DNA of 37,475 bases, taken from NCBI GenBank assembly GCA_965651255.1, contig CBFGRU010000002.1, forward strand, positions 1 through 37,475, written 5' to 3'. Source of the stretch: CBFGRU01 sp965651255 (lineage in GTDB: Bacteria > Planctomycetota > Phycisphaerae > Phycisphaerales > SM1A02). Shown in pieces: positions 1 through 9,013 of this stretch. The notes below the pieces were generated by a model. It was given only the letters and a program-made list of their open reading frames with translations, was not told where the DNA came from and did not search any database. Numbering within the stretch: the stretch's first letter is position 1; every line of letters starts with the position of its first letter. A program made the translations under genes and the position numbers.

Positions 1-1644
1 GCCGAGCAGGTCGAGCAGGCACTCCAGGGCGTGCAGGATGTTGCGCGCATGGCGCAGCGAATCTCGCTGAATCGCGCCGGGCCGCGCGACCTGGTCGCCC
101 TGGGCCGCAGCGTCGCGCGACTGATGAATCTGCTCGAACTGCTGGAAGCGCGACCCGCCTTTGCGTCGTTGCACACTCGATTGGAGAATTTGAAGGCCGC
201 GTTGCTTCCACTTGCCGACCGGATCGGAATGGAGTGTCGGGAGGATGCGCCCGCCCATCTGCGTGAAGGCGGACTCTTCAACGACGGTATTGACGCCGAA
301 CTCGATGAAGCCCGATTGCTTGAGCGGGATGCCAATGCCTGGCTGACGAAGTACCAGGCAAGACTCATCAGCGATACAGCGATCCCTTCCTTGAAAGTTG
401 GGTACAACAAGGTCTTCGGGTACTACATCGAAGTGACGCATACGCACGGCCGGAAAGTGCCGGAGACGTTTCACCGCAAGCAGACGCTGAAGAATGCCGA
501 GCGTTACATCACGCCGGAGTTGAAGGAGTTCGAGGAGAAAGTCACCACGGCGGAATCGCGCGCCATCGAGCGAGAACGAGTGCTGTTCGACCGGCTCTGT
601 CGCGTGGCGGCCGCCCACACCGAATCGCTTCTGGAGTACGCGCAACTGATCGGCGAGACTGATGTCTTGCTCGCCTTCGGCGAGAATGCCGCCCGGTGGA
701 ATTACTCGAAGCCGGAAATCGTCGAGGAACCCGTGCTCATCATTCGCGGAGGGCGGCATCCGGTACTCGACCGTACCCTGGCTGATGGCTTCGTTCCGAA
801 CGACTGTACGCTAGGTTCCACGGTTTCGTTGCCAGCCGCGGACGAAACGGAATCAAACGAGAAAGATGCCGCGACACTGGCGCTGATCACCGGCCCGAAC
901 ATGGCAGGCAAGTCCACATTCATCCGACAGGTAGCGCTGATCACGCTGTTGGCGCAGACCGGATCGTTTGTTCCAGCGGATCACGCGACGATTGGATTGG
1001 TTGATCGCATCTTCACACGCATTGGCGCCAGTGATGAGCTGCACACCGGTCAATCGACGTTCATGGTGGAGATGACCGAGACGGCGAACATTCTTCACCA
1101 TGCGACCGACCGATCGCTGGTGATCCTCGATGAGATCGGCCGCGGCACGAGTACGCTCGATGGCCTCTCGCTCGCTTGGGCGATTGCCGAATCACTTGCG
1201 CAGGTACGATGCCGAACGCTCTTTGCGACGCACTATCACGAATTGACCTCGCTCGCAGACCGAATCGAGCAGGTGCGAAACCTGCACGTCGCCGTGCGTG
1301 AGTGGGGCAAACCCGGAGAAGAGGAGATCATTTTCCTGTATCGCATTCTCCCCGGGCGGAGCGATCGGTCGTACGGCATTCACGTCGCGAAGATTGCCGG
1401 CCTGCCGACCGAGACGGTCGCCCGCGCGCAGGAGTTGCTCGAATCATTGGCGGTTCAGACGGGACCGAAGGATCTGACCGGAGGACCCGCGAAATCGCAA
1501 GCCGAGAGCAGACAACTCTCGCTCTTCACCGAATACGTCGAGCACCCGCTGCTGGAGGACATTCGCGCGCTGCGCCTGGATGCGATGACGCCGATGGAGG
1601 CATTTGATCGCCTTCGCAAATTGCAGGATCGGTTGAAGGGCTGA
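1..1644 (+). CDS. mutS: DNA mismatch repair protein MutS, 5'-truncated by window edge
   Basis: MutS binds mismatched DNA and uses ATP to start methyl-independent or MutL-dependent mismatch repair in the cytoplasm. The reading frame is open from base 1, so the start lies upstream; about 547 residues of a protein usually near 850-900 are present. The mismatch-binding N-terminus is missing from the window. What remains covers part of the lever and clamp domains, then the ATPase: Walker A GPNMAGKST at bases 892-918, Walker B with signature ILDEIGRGTST near 1125-1157, and the FATHYHE switch region near 1222-1245. The C-terminus carries the usual short helical dimerisation motif with PMEAFDRL. A Glu/Asp-rich insertion of roughly 15 residues sits just before Walker A. 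Identification is secure. It is followed 40 bases later by a thioredoxin-fold gene on the same strand. Confidence 0.97.
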   Translation, partial: AEQVEQALQGVQDVARMAQRISLNRAGPRDLVALGRSVARLMNLLELLEARPAFASLHTRLENLKAALLPLADRIGMECREDAPAHLREGGLFNDGIDAELDEARLLERDANAWLTKYQARLISDTAIPSLKVGYNKVFGYYIEVTHTHGRKVPETFHRKQTLKNAERYITPELKEFEEKVTTAESRAIERERVLFDRLCRVAAAHTESLLEYAQLIGETDVLLAFGENAARWNYSKPEIVEEPVLIIRGGRHPVLDRTLADGFVPNDCTLGSTVSLPAADETESNEKDAATLALITGPNMAGKSTFIRQVALITLLAQTGSFVPADHATIGLVDRIFTRIGASDELHTGQSTFMVEMTETANILHHATDRSLVILDEIGRGTSTLDGLSLAWAIAESLAQVRCRTLFATHYHELTSLADRIEQVRNLHVAVREWGKPGEEEIIFLYRILPGRSDRSYGIHVAKIAGLPTETVARAQELLESLAVQTGPKDLTGGPAKSQAESRQLSLFTEYVEHPLLEDIRALRLDAMTPMEAFDRLRKLQDRLKG

Positions 1645-1684
1645 TGCGGCGTGCTGCCAATTCGGTCGCGCCTATCGTCACTTC

Positions 1685-2275
1685 ATGACCACCACCGACG
1701 CACCGCCGTTTCTCACTGCCGAGTTCCTCCGAAAGAAGCACGAAGCCGGCCTGGCGTACGACGACTATCTGGCCACCGATTCTGACCGTGCGCAGCCATG
1801 GCGTGAAGTTGAACGTCGACTCGCCCTGACCGCCGCGCAGGGATCGCTGATCGAATCGTTCACGCGCACGATGAACGTCTTGTGTTCCAGCGGCATCTGG
1901 TGCGGCGACTGCGTCGTGCAGGGGCCGATGCTGGCGCGAATCGCGAGCGCCAGCGCGCGTATTCACTTGCGCTGGGTGGATCGCGATGAGCACGCAGATT
2001 TGGCCCAGAGAATCATGATCAATCAGGGATTGCGCGTCCCGACAGTGATTTTCATGGCGGAAGATTTCGAGCCGATCTCAATTTTCGGCGACCGAACGCT
2101 GACTCGGTACCGGGCCGTCGCAGCCAAACAGCTCGGAGCGCATTGCCCACTGCCCGGTGCACCGGTACCGCAGGATGAGCTGAATGCGACGATGCAGGAA
2201 TGGCTGGATGAATTCGAGCGGGTACATCTGCTGCTGCGATTGAGCGCCCGTTTACGCGAGAAACATGGAGATTGA
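1685..2275 (+). CDS. Thioredoxin-fold protein with WCGDC motif
   Basis: This is a 196-residue cytoplasmic protein without a signal peptide. The redox motif WCGDC is at residues 72-76 and the thioredoxin cis-proline motif RVPT at 117-120, followed by a short strand and a helical C-terminus. The CGDC form and the long N-terminal extension fit the Thioredoxin_9-like branch (family knowledge) rather than classical TrxA, which has CGPC and is about 105 residues. A disulfide reductase or redox-sensing role is inferred; no substrate can be read from the sequence. The stop lies 53 bases before the preferred start of the vWA protein downstream, so the two could share a transcript with mutS, although the functions do not obviously match. 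Confidence 0.85.
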   Translation: MTTTDAPPFLTAEFLRKKHEAGLAYDDYLATDSDRAQPWREVERRLALTAAQGSLIESFTRTMNVLCSSGIWCGDCVVQGPMLARIASASARIHLRWVDRDEHADLAQRIMINQGLRVPTVIFMAEDFEPISIFGDRTLTRYRAVAAKQLGAHCPLPGAPVPQDELNATMQEWLDEFERVHLLLRLSARLREKHGD

Positions 2276-2328
2276 ACCGCAGATTTCGGCGGACCACCGC
2301 TGCCCGCTGCATCATGGAGAATGTGTTC

Positions 2329-3786
2329 ATGCCATTCACACATGTCGGCTGTCGTTTGATTGTGGCCTTCATCATCATCCTCTTCGCGGGCGCGGGGACG
2401 GCCCGAAGTACGCAGGCCCAGGAAGGGCCTGTCTCGTGGAGTGATGTCCTCGATGCGGAAGCGAAACTGCTCGCCGAGATGCTTGCCAGTGATGACTGGG
2501 CCTTCCGCGCGATGGCCCTGATGCGGCTGGAAAAATATGAAGGCGATGCGATCAATGACATGATTCGGGCCGCGGCTCGCGATTCGGCCTGGCAGGTGCG
2601 AAACTTCGCAATCCGGCAGGCAAAGCGGCACTCCATCGAGCTTGATCCCGCGACCTTCGAGGCAGAAGAAGATCCACGGGTCATTCGCACCGCGCTGCGA
2701 TACGGTTCTTCGGTCCAGGTGGAGCGGGTGCGTGCCGCCGTGGAGAAGCTCTTCCGTGAGCGAAACTACGATTCACTCGTACTCGGTATCGAGATTGCGG
2801 CGTACAGCGATGACGAAGTCATTCGCACCGAGGGGACGCAGCGCGTGCAGAATCTGCTGCGAAACATGAATGCCCCGATCGCACTGGTGTTCGGAGAAAC
2901 GCTTGCGCGCGTTCTTGAGATCGTACCGGCCCCTGCGACTCTCGCCGAGTGGCGGCAATGGATCGCGCGCCAGCGAACTGAGATCACCCTTGGGCAGCCC
3001 GATGCACCGAACGAGCCGCGTTCGGTTGTCGAAATCACGAAGCTTGATGGCGAAGCGTTCCTGCGACTACGCGATTACCTTGGCGCGTTGCGGCAGCGTC
3101 AACTCGAACTTGTCATCACACTCGATGCGACCAACTCCATGACGCCGGTGATCGACGCGGTCAAGGTTGACATTGACGGCCTCATTCTCTTTCTCGGAGA
3201 CCTGTCATCGTCGCTGAAGCTGGGACTTGTCGCCTATCGAGATCATGACAATACGGGCAAACTGCTCGAAGCGCATCCCTTCTCGACTGATGTTGCATCC
3301 ATCCGCAATTTCCTGTTCGGACTGCAGACGCCCGGCGGCAACACCTATCCGGAAGCCGTATTTGACGGCCTGAACGCAAGCCGACAGTTCCGCTGGTCAC
3401 GAGAGGCCGAGCGTGTGATCCTGATCATCGGCGATGCACCGCCACACGAAGAAGATGAGTCGAAGTTACGCGGCTTACTGGAGTGGTTCCGCGGACAGGG
3501 TTTCGCCGTTCATACTGTTCACGTCCCGATGGAATGGCCCGACGGCATGCTGCAACGAATGCCGCCCGCCCAGGCGCAGGAGCGTGAGCGGTTTCGAACT
3601 CAATACAACCAGGAGACGGCCCAGATCTTCCGTGAGATGGCTCATTTCGGTGCTGGTCGCTTTGTCTCGCTGGATCACGCGGGCAGGTCTGAGCTGGTAC
3701 GCGGCATCATGAAACTCACCGTCGAAGATGCCTGGTGGCCGCAGTTTGATGCGTTCTACGATCAATACCTGCTGCTTTGTCGATGA
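2329..3786 (+). CDS. Secreted HEAT-like and von Willebrand factor A domain protein (copy 1)
   Basis: This is a 485-residue exported protein. I chose the ATG at 2329 because a GGAGA lies 8 bases upstream and it opens directly into a signal peptide (VGCRLIVAFIIILFAGAGTA, then an AQA-like cleavage region); an in-frame ATG at 2314 and a TTG at 2272 are alternatives. Residues about 30-140 form short helical pairs typical of HEAT/PBS-type repeats (AFRAMALMRLEKYE, AWQVRNFAIRQAK). From about residue 262 there is a vWA domain with a MIDAS-like DATNS at 266-270, in place of the usual DxSxS, and a later IIGDAPPH loop. vWA domains bind ligands or partners through a metal ion. The protein ends LLLCR and is clearly paralogous to the next gene. 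Its ligand is unknown. Confidence 0.85.
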   Translation: MPFTHVGCRLIVAFIIILFAGAGTARSTQAQEGPVSWSDVLDAEAKLLAEMLASDDWAFRAMALMRLEKYEGDAINDMIRAAARDSAWQVRNFAIRQAKRHSIELDPATFEAEEDPRVIRTALRYGSSVQVERVRAAVEKLFRERNYDSLVLGIEIAAYSDDEVIRTEGTQRVQNLLRNMNAPIALVFGETLARVLEIVPAPATLAEWRQWIARQRTEITLGQPDAPNEPRSVVEITKLDGEAFLRLRDYLGALRQRQLELVITLDATNSMTPVIDAVKVDIDGLILFLGDLSSSLKLGLVAYRDHDNTGKLLEAHPFSTDVASIRNFLFGLQTPGGNTYPEAVFDGLNASRQFRWSREAERVILIIGDAPPHEEDESKLRGLLEWFRGQGFAVHTVHVPMEWPDGMLQRMPPAQAQERERFRTQYNQETAQIFREMAHFGAGRFVSLDHAGRSELVRGIMKLTVEDAWWPQFDAFYDQYLLLCR

Positions 3787-3806
3787 TCCGATCGGATGCA
3801 ACCCGG

Positions 3807-3812
3807 TACAAT
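3807..3812 (+). promoter_or_regulatory. Possible -10 element TACAAT before vWA copy 2
   Basis: CGGTACAATCG lies in the 52-base gap between the two vWA genes, 26 bases before the ATG at 3839. It matches a sigma-70-type -10. I see no convincing -35 at 16-18 bases, so this is a weak call. Similar TACAAT/TACGAT words occur before several other genes in the window. Confidence 0.3.
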
Positions 3813-3838
3813 CGTGTGGACGTTTCGAGTCGAACACG

Positions 3839-5242
3839 ATGCAAAGTGCATGGTTGACCATCGCGACCTGTCTCTTGTCCCTCGGGACGTTGGCTGCCCC
3901 AGCCCCGACCAGTGGTAGTGACCCCGCGCATCAAGACTCTGGGAGTGCGCCACCGGTTGAAGAGACCCTCCCGACCCTTGCCGAAACGTTGAACGGTGAG
4001 CGCGATGCTATCGAGCGCCTCTACAGCGCTCGCGAGTGGCCCAAGCGTGCGCTGGCCGCGATGCGACTCGAGCGGTTTCACTGCGCAGAGAGTCTGCTGA
4101 TGCTCGATCGACTTGCGCGTGACCGCGAATGGCAGGTGCGAGCGTTCGCACTGCGTTCACTCGGCCGAAAGCGGATTGAACAGGGCGACTGGCTCGAAAA
4201 TGAGAGCAATCCGCGCGTCGTGCGGACGGCCCTGCGCCATCGATTCACATTTGATCAATCCAAACTTGCCGTGGGCGCCAAGCGAATGCTCGATGCGCCG
4301 AGTCTTGAGGACAAGGTTCTGGGCGCCGAACTCGGAGCGTTCCTGGAGGATGAGCGACTGCGGCTGGATGTGACCGACACGATGAGGCGGGTCATTCTGC
4401 GGATGAGGCGTGAGGAAGCGGGATCGCTCTCACCGCGATTATCAACCTTGACCGGCCAACCCGACTGGCGTTCAGATTATCGGTGGAAGCGCTGGTTACC
4501 CGGTCGCAAGGCCATGCCGCTCCTCCCGGGTTTTCATGTTCCGGAAACCGGGTCGCCCGTGCCGCCTTCACGCATGGCGGATATTGATGCGGAGCGGTTT
4601 ATCCAACTTGAGGGGTATGTGCAGAAACTCGGCACACGCAATATTGATCTCGCAATCTGCCTGGATACAACGACCAGCATGTGGGGGCACCTGGCTGAGG
4701 CACAAGGCGGCATCGATGACATGCTGCGGTTCGTCAGCGACATGACGGCCTCAGTTCGAATCGCGATCATCGCCTATCGGGATCCACGCGATCGAACATA
4801 CGAAACGCGCATCCTGCCGCTGACCTTTGATCATGAGCTTGCGCGACGCTTTCTCTGGTCGCTGGTCGCTTCCGGCGGGGGCGATGAACCGGAATCGGTC
4901 TACGCCGCTCTGCAGCAAGCGTACATGAATCTTCAATGGGCAGAGCAGGCAACGCGCGTGGTATGCGTGATCGGCGATGCACCGCCCGTCGTGGGAACCG
5001 CGACAAACTGCGAGCGACTCGCACAACGAGCAGCCGCACAGGGATGGGTTACGCACACGATCGAAGCGGGTGGTGAAGAGGTCAAGGGCTTTCGCGAGAT
5101 TGCAAGCGCAGGCGGTGGACAATGCGTCACGCTTGATCGAAACGGATCGATTATCGCGGAAATCACTGGCCTGACGGTGGGTGATCAGTTTGCGGAAGAG
5201 ATGGATGAATTCTTCAACACGTATCTCAACCTCTGCCGGTGA
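3839..5242 (+). CDS. Secreted HEAT-like and von Willebrand factor A domain protein (copy 2)
   Basis: This is a 467-residue exported paralogue of the preceding gene. The ATG at 3839 begins a signal peptide (MQSAWLTIATCLLSLGTLAA) and is preferred over an in-frame start at 3728 that would lie inside copy 1. Domain order is the same: an acidic linker, HEAT-like helical pairs with AMRLERFHCAES and REWQVRAFALRSLG near residues 60-105, a variable middle, then a vWA domain with DTTTS at 276-280 and a VIGDAPP loop, ending LNLCR. The two proteins share the order of motifs and the C-terminal tail but differ widely elsewhere, so this looks like an old tandem duplication. Neither MIDAS is the textbook DxSxS, so metal binding may be altered. 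Function is not known; a periplasmic or cell-surface partner-binding role is inferred. Confidence 0.85.
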   Translation: MQSAWLTIATCLLSLGTLAAPAPTSGSDPAHQDSGSAPPVEETLPTLAETLNGERDAIERLYSAREWPKRALAAMRLERFHCAESLLMLDRLARDREWQVRAFALRSLGRKRIEQGDWLENESNPRVVRTALRHRFTFDQSKLAVGAKRMLDAPSLEDKVLGAELGAFLEDERLRLDVTDTMRRVILRMRREEAGSLSPRLSTLTGQPDWRSDYRWKRWLPGRKAMPLLPGFHVPETGSPVPPSRMADIDAERFIQLEGYVQKLGTRNIDLAICLDTTTSMWGHLAEAQGGIDDMLRFVSDMTASVRIAIIAYRDPRDRTYETRILPLTFDHELARRFLWSLVASGGGDEPESVYAALQQAYMNLQWAEQATRVVCVIGDAPPVVGTATNCERLAQRAAAQGWVTHTIEAGGEEVKGFREIASAGGGQCVTLDRNGSIIAEITGLTVGDQFAEEMDEFFNTYLNLCR

Positions 5243-5265
5243 CGATTGAACCGCCTCGATCGCCC

Positions 5266-6588
5266 TCAAGGTTGATCGAGCACGAGAACATCCATGAGCC
5301 GCTGCTGTGCTGCGCGATACCGCTCGAAACTCGCGTGGAGATGTTCGCGTAACTGGTTTGCGGTGTCCGGGTCCATCGCGAGCCGGTCCCCATGCCGGGC
5401 CATTACCCGGTCGACCGATTCACTTGCGGCTTTCAGATCGCTGGCCGCCACCGCAAATGAGCGGGCCGCCTCGTACAGCAATTCATGTTCAAACTCGCCT
5501 TTCGATGGCTGATACAGCAGTTTCCACGGGCTTCGGCGAACTTCCACGGTCGTCAGCTTCAACTGTTCCGACGCAAGCCGAGCATTGGCCATTGCGGTCT
5601 CGAGATCAGGGCCGATGACATCCAACTGCTGATTGATCCGCTCACCAACCCGTGTGAATGACTCCATGCCCTGTTGACCCTGATCGAGAAATGCATGTAC
5701 ACGGTCAATCGTCTCCGCATCAAATCGCTTCACAATGGCTTGCAGATCAACGCCGGTTTCGTTCAATCGCCTGATGAGGGCATCAATCTCGGGGCGATTC
5801 GCATCGATCAAGTCGTTCGTTCGGTTGATCGTGCTGTCAACATTTGCAATGAACGATCGGCCATCGGCGACTGCCGCATCAAGTCCGTCGCTGAGCTCAT
5901 GAACATCGCTGAACACGCGATCGATGGCTCCGGCCCAGCGCGGCCAATCCTCGCCGTTGATCCGAGCAACCAAAGCGCGAACCTCATCAGCGGTAAAACC
6001 CGCCTGTTCCAGCACCGGTCGAATGCGTTGGTCATACTCCCCATCGAGCGCCGCCAGGAAGGCGGTGAAATCCTTCAGATCAGCCACGATCTCATCGGCC
6101 CGCGAGGCATTCTCCGGGCCGAGCAGATCAGTCAGCATTCCGGGCGCAATGGCGCCCTGCAACAAAGCACCCGGTGCAAGCCGCACACCGCCGCCGGCAG
6201 GATCGCCGACACTCGCGATACTGATCCAGGCATCTGCCCCCAGAAGCGGCTGCCCGATCATCAACCGTGCATTGTCATACAACTCGACCTCGCTGGTGAT
6301 CTCAAACTCTGCCTCGATCCGATCGAGTGGGGATGCCCCCTCACTGCGTTGAAGGTCCACCCGCTTGACCCGCCCGATCTTGAGTCCGCCGATGCGAACA
6401 GACGATCCGGTCGTCAGATCGCCGACTCCGGACGACACGGGGAAGCTCACGCGATATGTGTTTGACTGCTCAAACAGCGCGGCAATATCGCTTAGCGCGA
6501 GCAGAATCGCGATGGCCAGCGCGCCCGCGACGGTGACGAAGATTCCCGCCCGGACATTGTTTCGCTGTCGTTCGCTTGCGCTGGACAT
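5266..6588 (-). CDS. MlaD/MCE-domain lipid-transport protein
   Basis: This 440-residue protein has a short cytoplasmic N-terminus, one transmembrane helix at about residues 14-38 and a single MCE domain at about 40-120 (YRVSFPVSSGVGDLTTGSSV, IGGLKIGRVKRVDL). A long mostly helical tail of about 300 residues follows and could form a tube or coiled coil. MCE proteins form hexameric rings that carry phospholipids or other lipids between inner and outer membrane with an MlaE permease and MlaF ATPase. AAGGA lies about 9 bases upstream of the ATG. It is the last gene of a minus-strand operon, 61 bases after the ABC ATPase. No MlaE-type permease is present in this cluster. The 3' end converges on vWA copy 2, 23 bases away. 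Confidence 0.9.
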   Translation of the reverse strand: MSSASERQRNNVRAGIFVTVAGALAIAILLALSDIAALFEQSNTYRVSFPVSSGVGDLTTGSSVRIGGLKIGRVKRVDLQRSEGASPLDRIEAEFEITSEVELYDNARLMIGQPLLGADAWISIASVGDPAGGGVRLAPGALLQGAIAPGMLTDLLGPENASRADEIVADLKDFTAFLAALDGEYDQRIRPVLEQAGFTADEVRALVARINGEDWPRWAGAIDRVFSDVHELSDGLDAAVADGRSFIANVDSTINRTNDLIDANRPEIDALIRRLNETGVDLQAIVKRFDAETIDRVHAFLDQGQQGMESFTRVGERINQQLDVIGPDLETAMANARLASEQLKLTTVEVRRSPWKLLYQPSKGEFEHELLYEAARSFAVAASDLKAASESVDRVMARHGDRLAMDPDTANQLREHLHASFERYRAAQQRLMDVLVLDQP

Positions 6589-6649
6589 ACCGCATCATCC
6601 TTCTTCGTAGAAACTTGCATCGTGCGGCGAATGCCGCATGATCGGTAAA

Positions 6650-7546
6650 TCAATCCTTGGCAATCCTCGTGGATTCGACCGCTGGCGCATCGGAGATCAT
6701 CGGTTCGGTCACCCCCAGGAGATCATCGGCATAATTCGTCTGCGCACGACGGCGTGTAATCGGTCCTTCCGCATCACCGCGCAGAAATTGGCGAATCAAC
6801 TGCTGGGTTTCATCCAGTTCATTGATCTTTGCCAACGGCCAGTCACGGAGCGATTCAAACGCCTCGCGGCGATCGACCATGATCATGCGACCTTTGTCGA
6901 GCATGGCCATGCGATCCGCCACGGTAAAGGCGCTGTCCATCTCATGGGTGACGACGATACTCGTGACGCCGAGCTTTCGGCTCAATCCCACGATGAGCTG
7001 ATCGATCTCCGCACTCGTGACGGGATCGAGCCCGGCCGATGGTTCGTCGTAGAACAGGATTTGCGGATCCAGCGCCAGTGCCCGTGCAAGCCCGGCCCGC
7101 TTTTTCATGCCACCGGAAATCTGGGCGGGCAACTTTTCTGCATGCTCACGCAGGCCGACCAGTTCGAGCTTGATCTTGACCTGAATCTCGATGATCTGTC
7201 GAGCAAGTGTGGTGTGCTCGATTAATGGCAGCGCGACATTCTCCGCGAGCGTCATGGACTGAAACAGCGCGCCGGACTGAAACAGTATGCCGAATCGCTT
7301 TCGCACATTGTTCAACTCCGACTCGGTCAATCCACAGATGTCACGGCCAAAGAGCCGCACCTCGCCGGTGTTGGGTTGCAGCGAACCGATCATGTGCCGC
7401 AGGAGCGTACTCTTGCCTGAGCCGGAACCACCCATGATGACCAGCGTTTCACCCGGCATGACCGCGAGGTTCACGCCGTTCAAGACCGTCTGCTCCCCAA
7501 AGCGCTTCACGAGGTTGATGATTTCAACAATGGGTTTAGTAACCAT
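6650..7546 (-). CDS. MlaF-like ABC transporter ATP-binding protein
   Basis: This is a 298-residue cytoplasmic ATPase. Walker A GGSGSGKST is at 39-47, the Q-loop near 90, the signature ISGGMKKRAGLARAL from 143 (the GGM-KR form is typical of MlaF/Ttg2A), Walker B ILFYDEPSAGLDPV from 163 and the H-loop His at 201. A 45-residue C-terminal extension follows the fold. I chose the ATG at 7546, giving MVTKPIVEI, which overlaps the end of the upstream gene by 11 bases and so suggests translational coupling; an upstream in-frame start at 7582 would only add residues inside that gene. Together with the MCE protein downstream it should energise lipid transport. The permease it must drive is not encoded next to it. 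Confidence 0.93.
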   Translation of the reverse strand: MVTKPIVEIINLVKRFGEQTVLNGVNLAVMPGETLVIMGGSGSGKSTLLRHMIGSLQPNTGEVRLFGRDICGLTESELNNVRKRFGILFQSGALFQSMTLAENVALPLIEHTTLARQIIEIQVKIKLELVGLREHAEKLPAQISGGMKKRAGLARALALDPQILFYDEPSAGLDPVTSAEIDQLIVGLSRKLGVTSIVVTHEMDSAFTVADRMAMLDKGRMIMVDRREAFESLRDWPLAKINELDETQQLIRQFLRGDAEGPITRRRAQTNYADDLLGVTEPMISDAPAVESTRIAKD

Positions 7547-8201
7547 GACCAGCGGTCTCTTCAGGTGGAAACACCAGATCATCCCCTTCCGGCAGCGGAA
7601 TGCGCAATTCCTGCAGGATGATCATTGGTCCGACCTGATCAGATCGGCGAAGGCGTGCTCGCGCATGCACAACCTGATCCGTGAAGTGCAGCTCCCACGT
7701 GTACACGACCGCATCCCCCTCCGGTCGTTCAGCCCAGAGCGTACGCAGTGGCAGCCGTGATCCCTCGATTGAACCGAACCGCGACTGGATCGCCAAGACA
7801 AACTCATTGATGGAATCGTCACTGGCCTGCTTGCCGGAAGGTCCGAACATGGCGCGAAACCTCGCCGAATCGCCCTGCTGAGCATCTCGAATTGCGCTGG
7901 CTGGCATGGTGCCCACCATGCGCAGGTTCGCGAGCACCTGATAGGTCGTGGTCACCTGCAGAACAGTGAACATTCCGCCGAGCGCGACTGCCACGATCGC
8001 CAGTTTTCTGCCCTTGTTTCCCGGTGTCCGATCCGCCTTCGCCAGGGCCCAAAGACCAAGAACCACTCCGATGACGGTGGTCAGGGGACAGAAGAAGATC
8101 AGACTACACATCACCGCCAGCAACGGCATGCGACTCGATGAGTGCGCCGTTGACCCGGGATCACGTTCGTGGACCGTCGGCTCGGAACGTTCGCGTGTCA
8201 T
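7536..8201 (-). CDS. DUF4190-like membrane protein (copy B) in MCE operon
   Basis: This 221-residue protein has a basic/polar N-terminus of about 25 residues, then two hydrophobic segments (about 27-52, with GVVLGLWALAKAD, and about 66-92), then a soluble domain of about 130 residues that should lie outside the cytoplasm. The hairpin with a GxxxGxWAL motif resembles DUF4190-type domains (family recognition is tentative). Its order of features matches the upstream gene closely (AIRDAQQGDSARFRAM here, AFAAIERGDAAALRSY there), so the two are tandem paralogues. The start overlaps the upstream stop by 4 bases (ATGA) and the end overlaps the ATPase start by 11. The placement argues for a role with the MCE/ABC system, but this is inference. 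Confidence 0.75.
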   Translation of the reverse strand: MTRERSEPTVHERDPGSTAHSSSRMPLLAVMCSLIFFCPLTTVIGVVLGLWALAKADRTPGNKGRKLAIVAVALGGMFTVLQVTTTYQVLANLRMVGTMPASAIRDAQQGDSARFRAMFGPSGKQASDDSINEFVLAIQSRFGSIEGSRLPLRTLWAERPEGDAVVYTWELHFTDQVVHARARLRRSDQVGPMIILQELRIPLPEGDDLVFPPEETAGHGY

Positions 8202-8980
8202 GGACCCTGACTTCCCCCATCTGGCTCAGTCGGAGGTTCATCGGATGGTACGTTCTCATCACCCCGAGCGGTGCCGTCCTCTTCAGCGGCGCCAAGCATC
8301 AGCGGAGGATGATCCGGGTCATCCAAACGCAACAGGGAGAGATGAGGAACTGGTGTCAGTGTGCTCTGAGAAATGACCAGTTGGTACCGCGCTTCGCCGA
8401 ACACTTCACCACGTTCAAACGTCAGGAGAATCGACGCAACGGCATTCGGCGGTCCGAAGAGACCGCCAGAACCTTGATCCAGGAATTCGCTGTAGCTGAT
8501 GGAAAGATGTTGAAACGCGCCGTAACGGGCATGCAGCATCTCGTTGAACGTGCGCACCTCTTCATCGGAGGGCTGCGAACTCTCCGGATAACTCCAATAT
8601 GAGCGCAAGGCCGCGGCATCGCCCCGTTCGATCGCGGCAAACGCCTCGCGTGTGCGCGTCTCCATCGCAGTCTGAATCTCGCCGCTGTACCACTGCTGGA
8701 ACTGCGAGAGGCCTGCACATTGGAGAATCGTGTTGACCGTCCCCAGAAGAATCCCCCATCGGGCGGCGCGAGCAAAGCCGACCAGTTGAACCTGACCGCG
8801 CAATCGCGGGAGCGCCCAGAACCCCATTACTATTGCCACCAGGCCCGATAGCGGAATGCACATCAGGACGCTGAAGACGAACGATGCCATGCCGATTCGC
8901 GCGGGCATGGGCAGCCGGCCGCGCCGTTCGCCGGGGGCTCGAGTGAATTCGTGTTGGTCGGGCGGAGACTTCTTCATCAT
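8198..8980 (-). CDS. DUF4190-like membrane protein (copy A) in MCE operon
   Basis: This is the first gene of the minus-strand operon, 260 residues from the ATG at 8980. Longer in-frame starts at 9010 and 9034 exist, but the last would run into divergent murD; no start has a strong ribosome-binding site. After a polar N-terminus it has two hydrophobic stretches (SFVFSVLMCIPLSGLVAIVM and GILLGTVNTILQCAGL), then a soluble domain with ERGDAAALRSYWSYP and alternating strands that could be NTF2-like. A Pro/Glu/Asp-rich tail ends it. It is a diverged paralogue of the next gene. Function is unknown; operon membership with an MlaF-like ATPase and an MCE protein suggests an envelope lipid-handling role. 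Confidence 0.7.
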   Translation of the reverse strand: MMKKSPPDQHEFTRAPGERRGRLPMPARIGMASFVFSVLMCIPLSGLVAIVMGFWALPRLRGQVQLVGFARAARWGILLGTVNTILQCAGLSQFQQWYSGEIQTAMETRTREAFAAIERGDAAALRSYWSYPESSQPSDEEVRTFNEMLHARYGAFQHLSISYSEFLDQGSGGLFGPPNAVASILLTFERGEVFGEARYQLVISQSTLTPVPHLSLLRLDDPDHPPLMLGAAEEDGTARGDENVPSDEPPTEPDGGSQGP

Positions 8981-9013
8981 CGTTCTAACCGCACAGGATA
9001 GACTCTTCATCAC

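Noticed and set aside
5255..5280. Possible hairpin CTCGATC / GATCGAG between convergent genes
   Set aside because: The 7-base stem overlaps the 3' end of the MCE gene and has no T-run on either strand, so I do not call it a terminator.
5674..6465. Long plus-strand open frame of 263 codons
   Set aside because: It lies wholly opposite the MCE gene, whose domain and start signal are clear; the antisense frame has no recognisable motif or ribosome-binding site.
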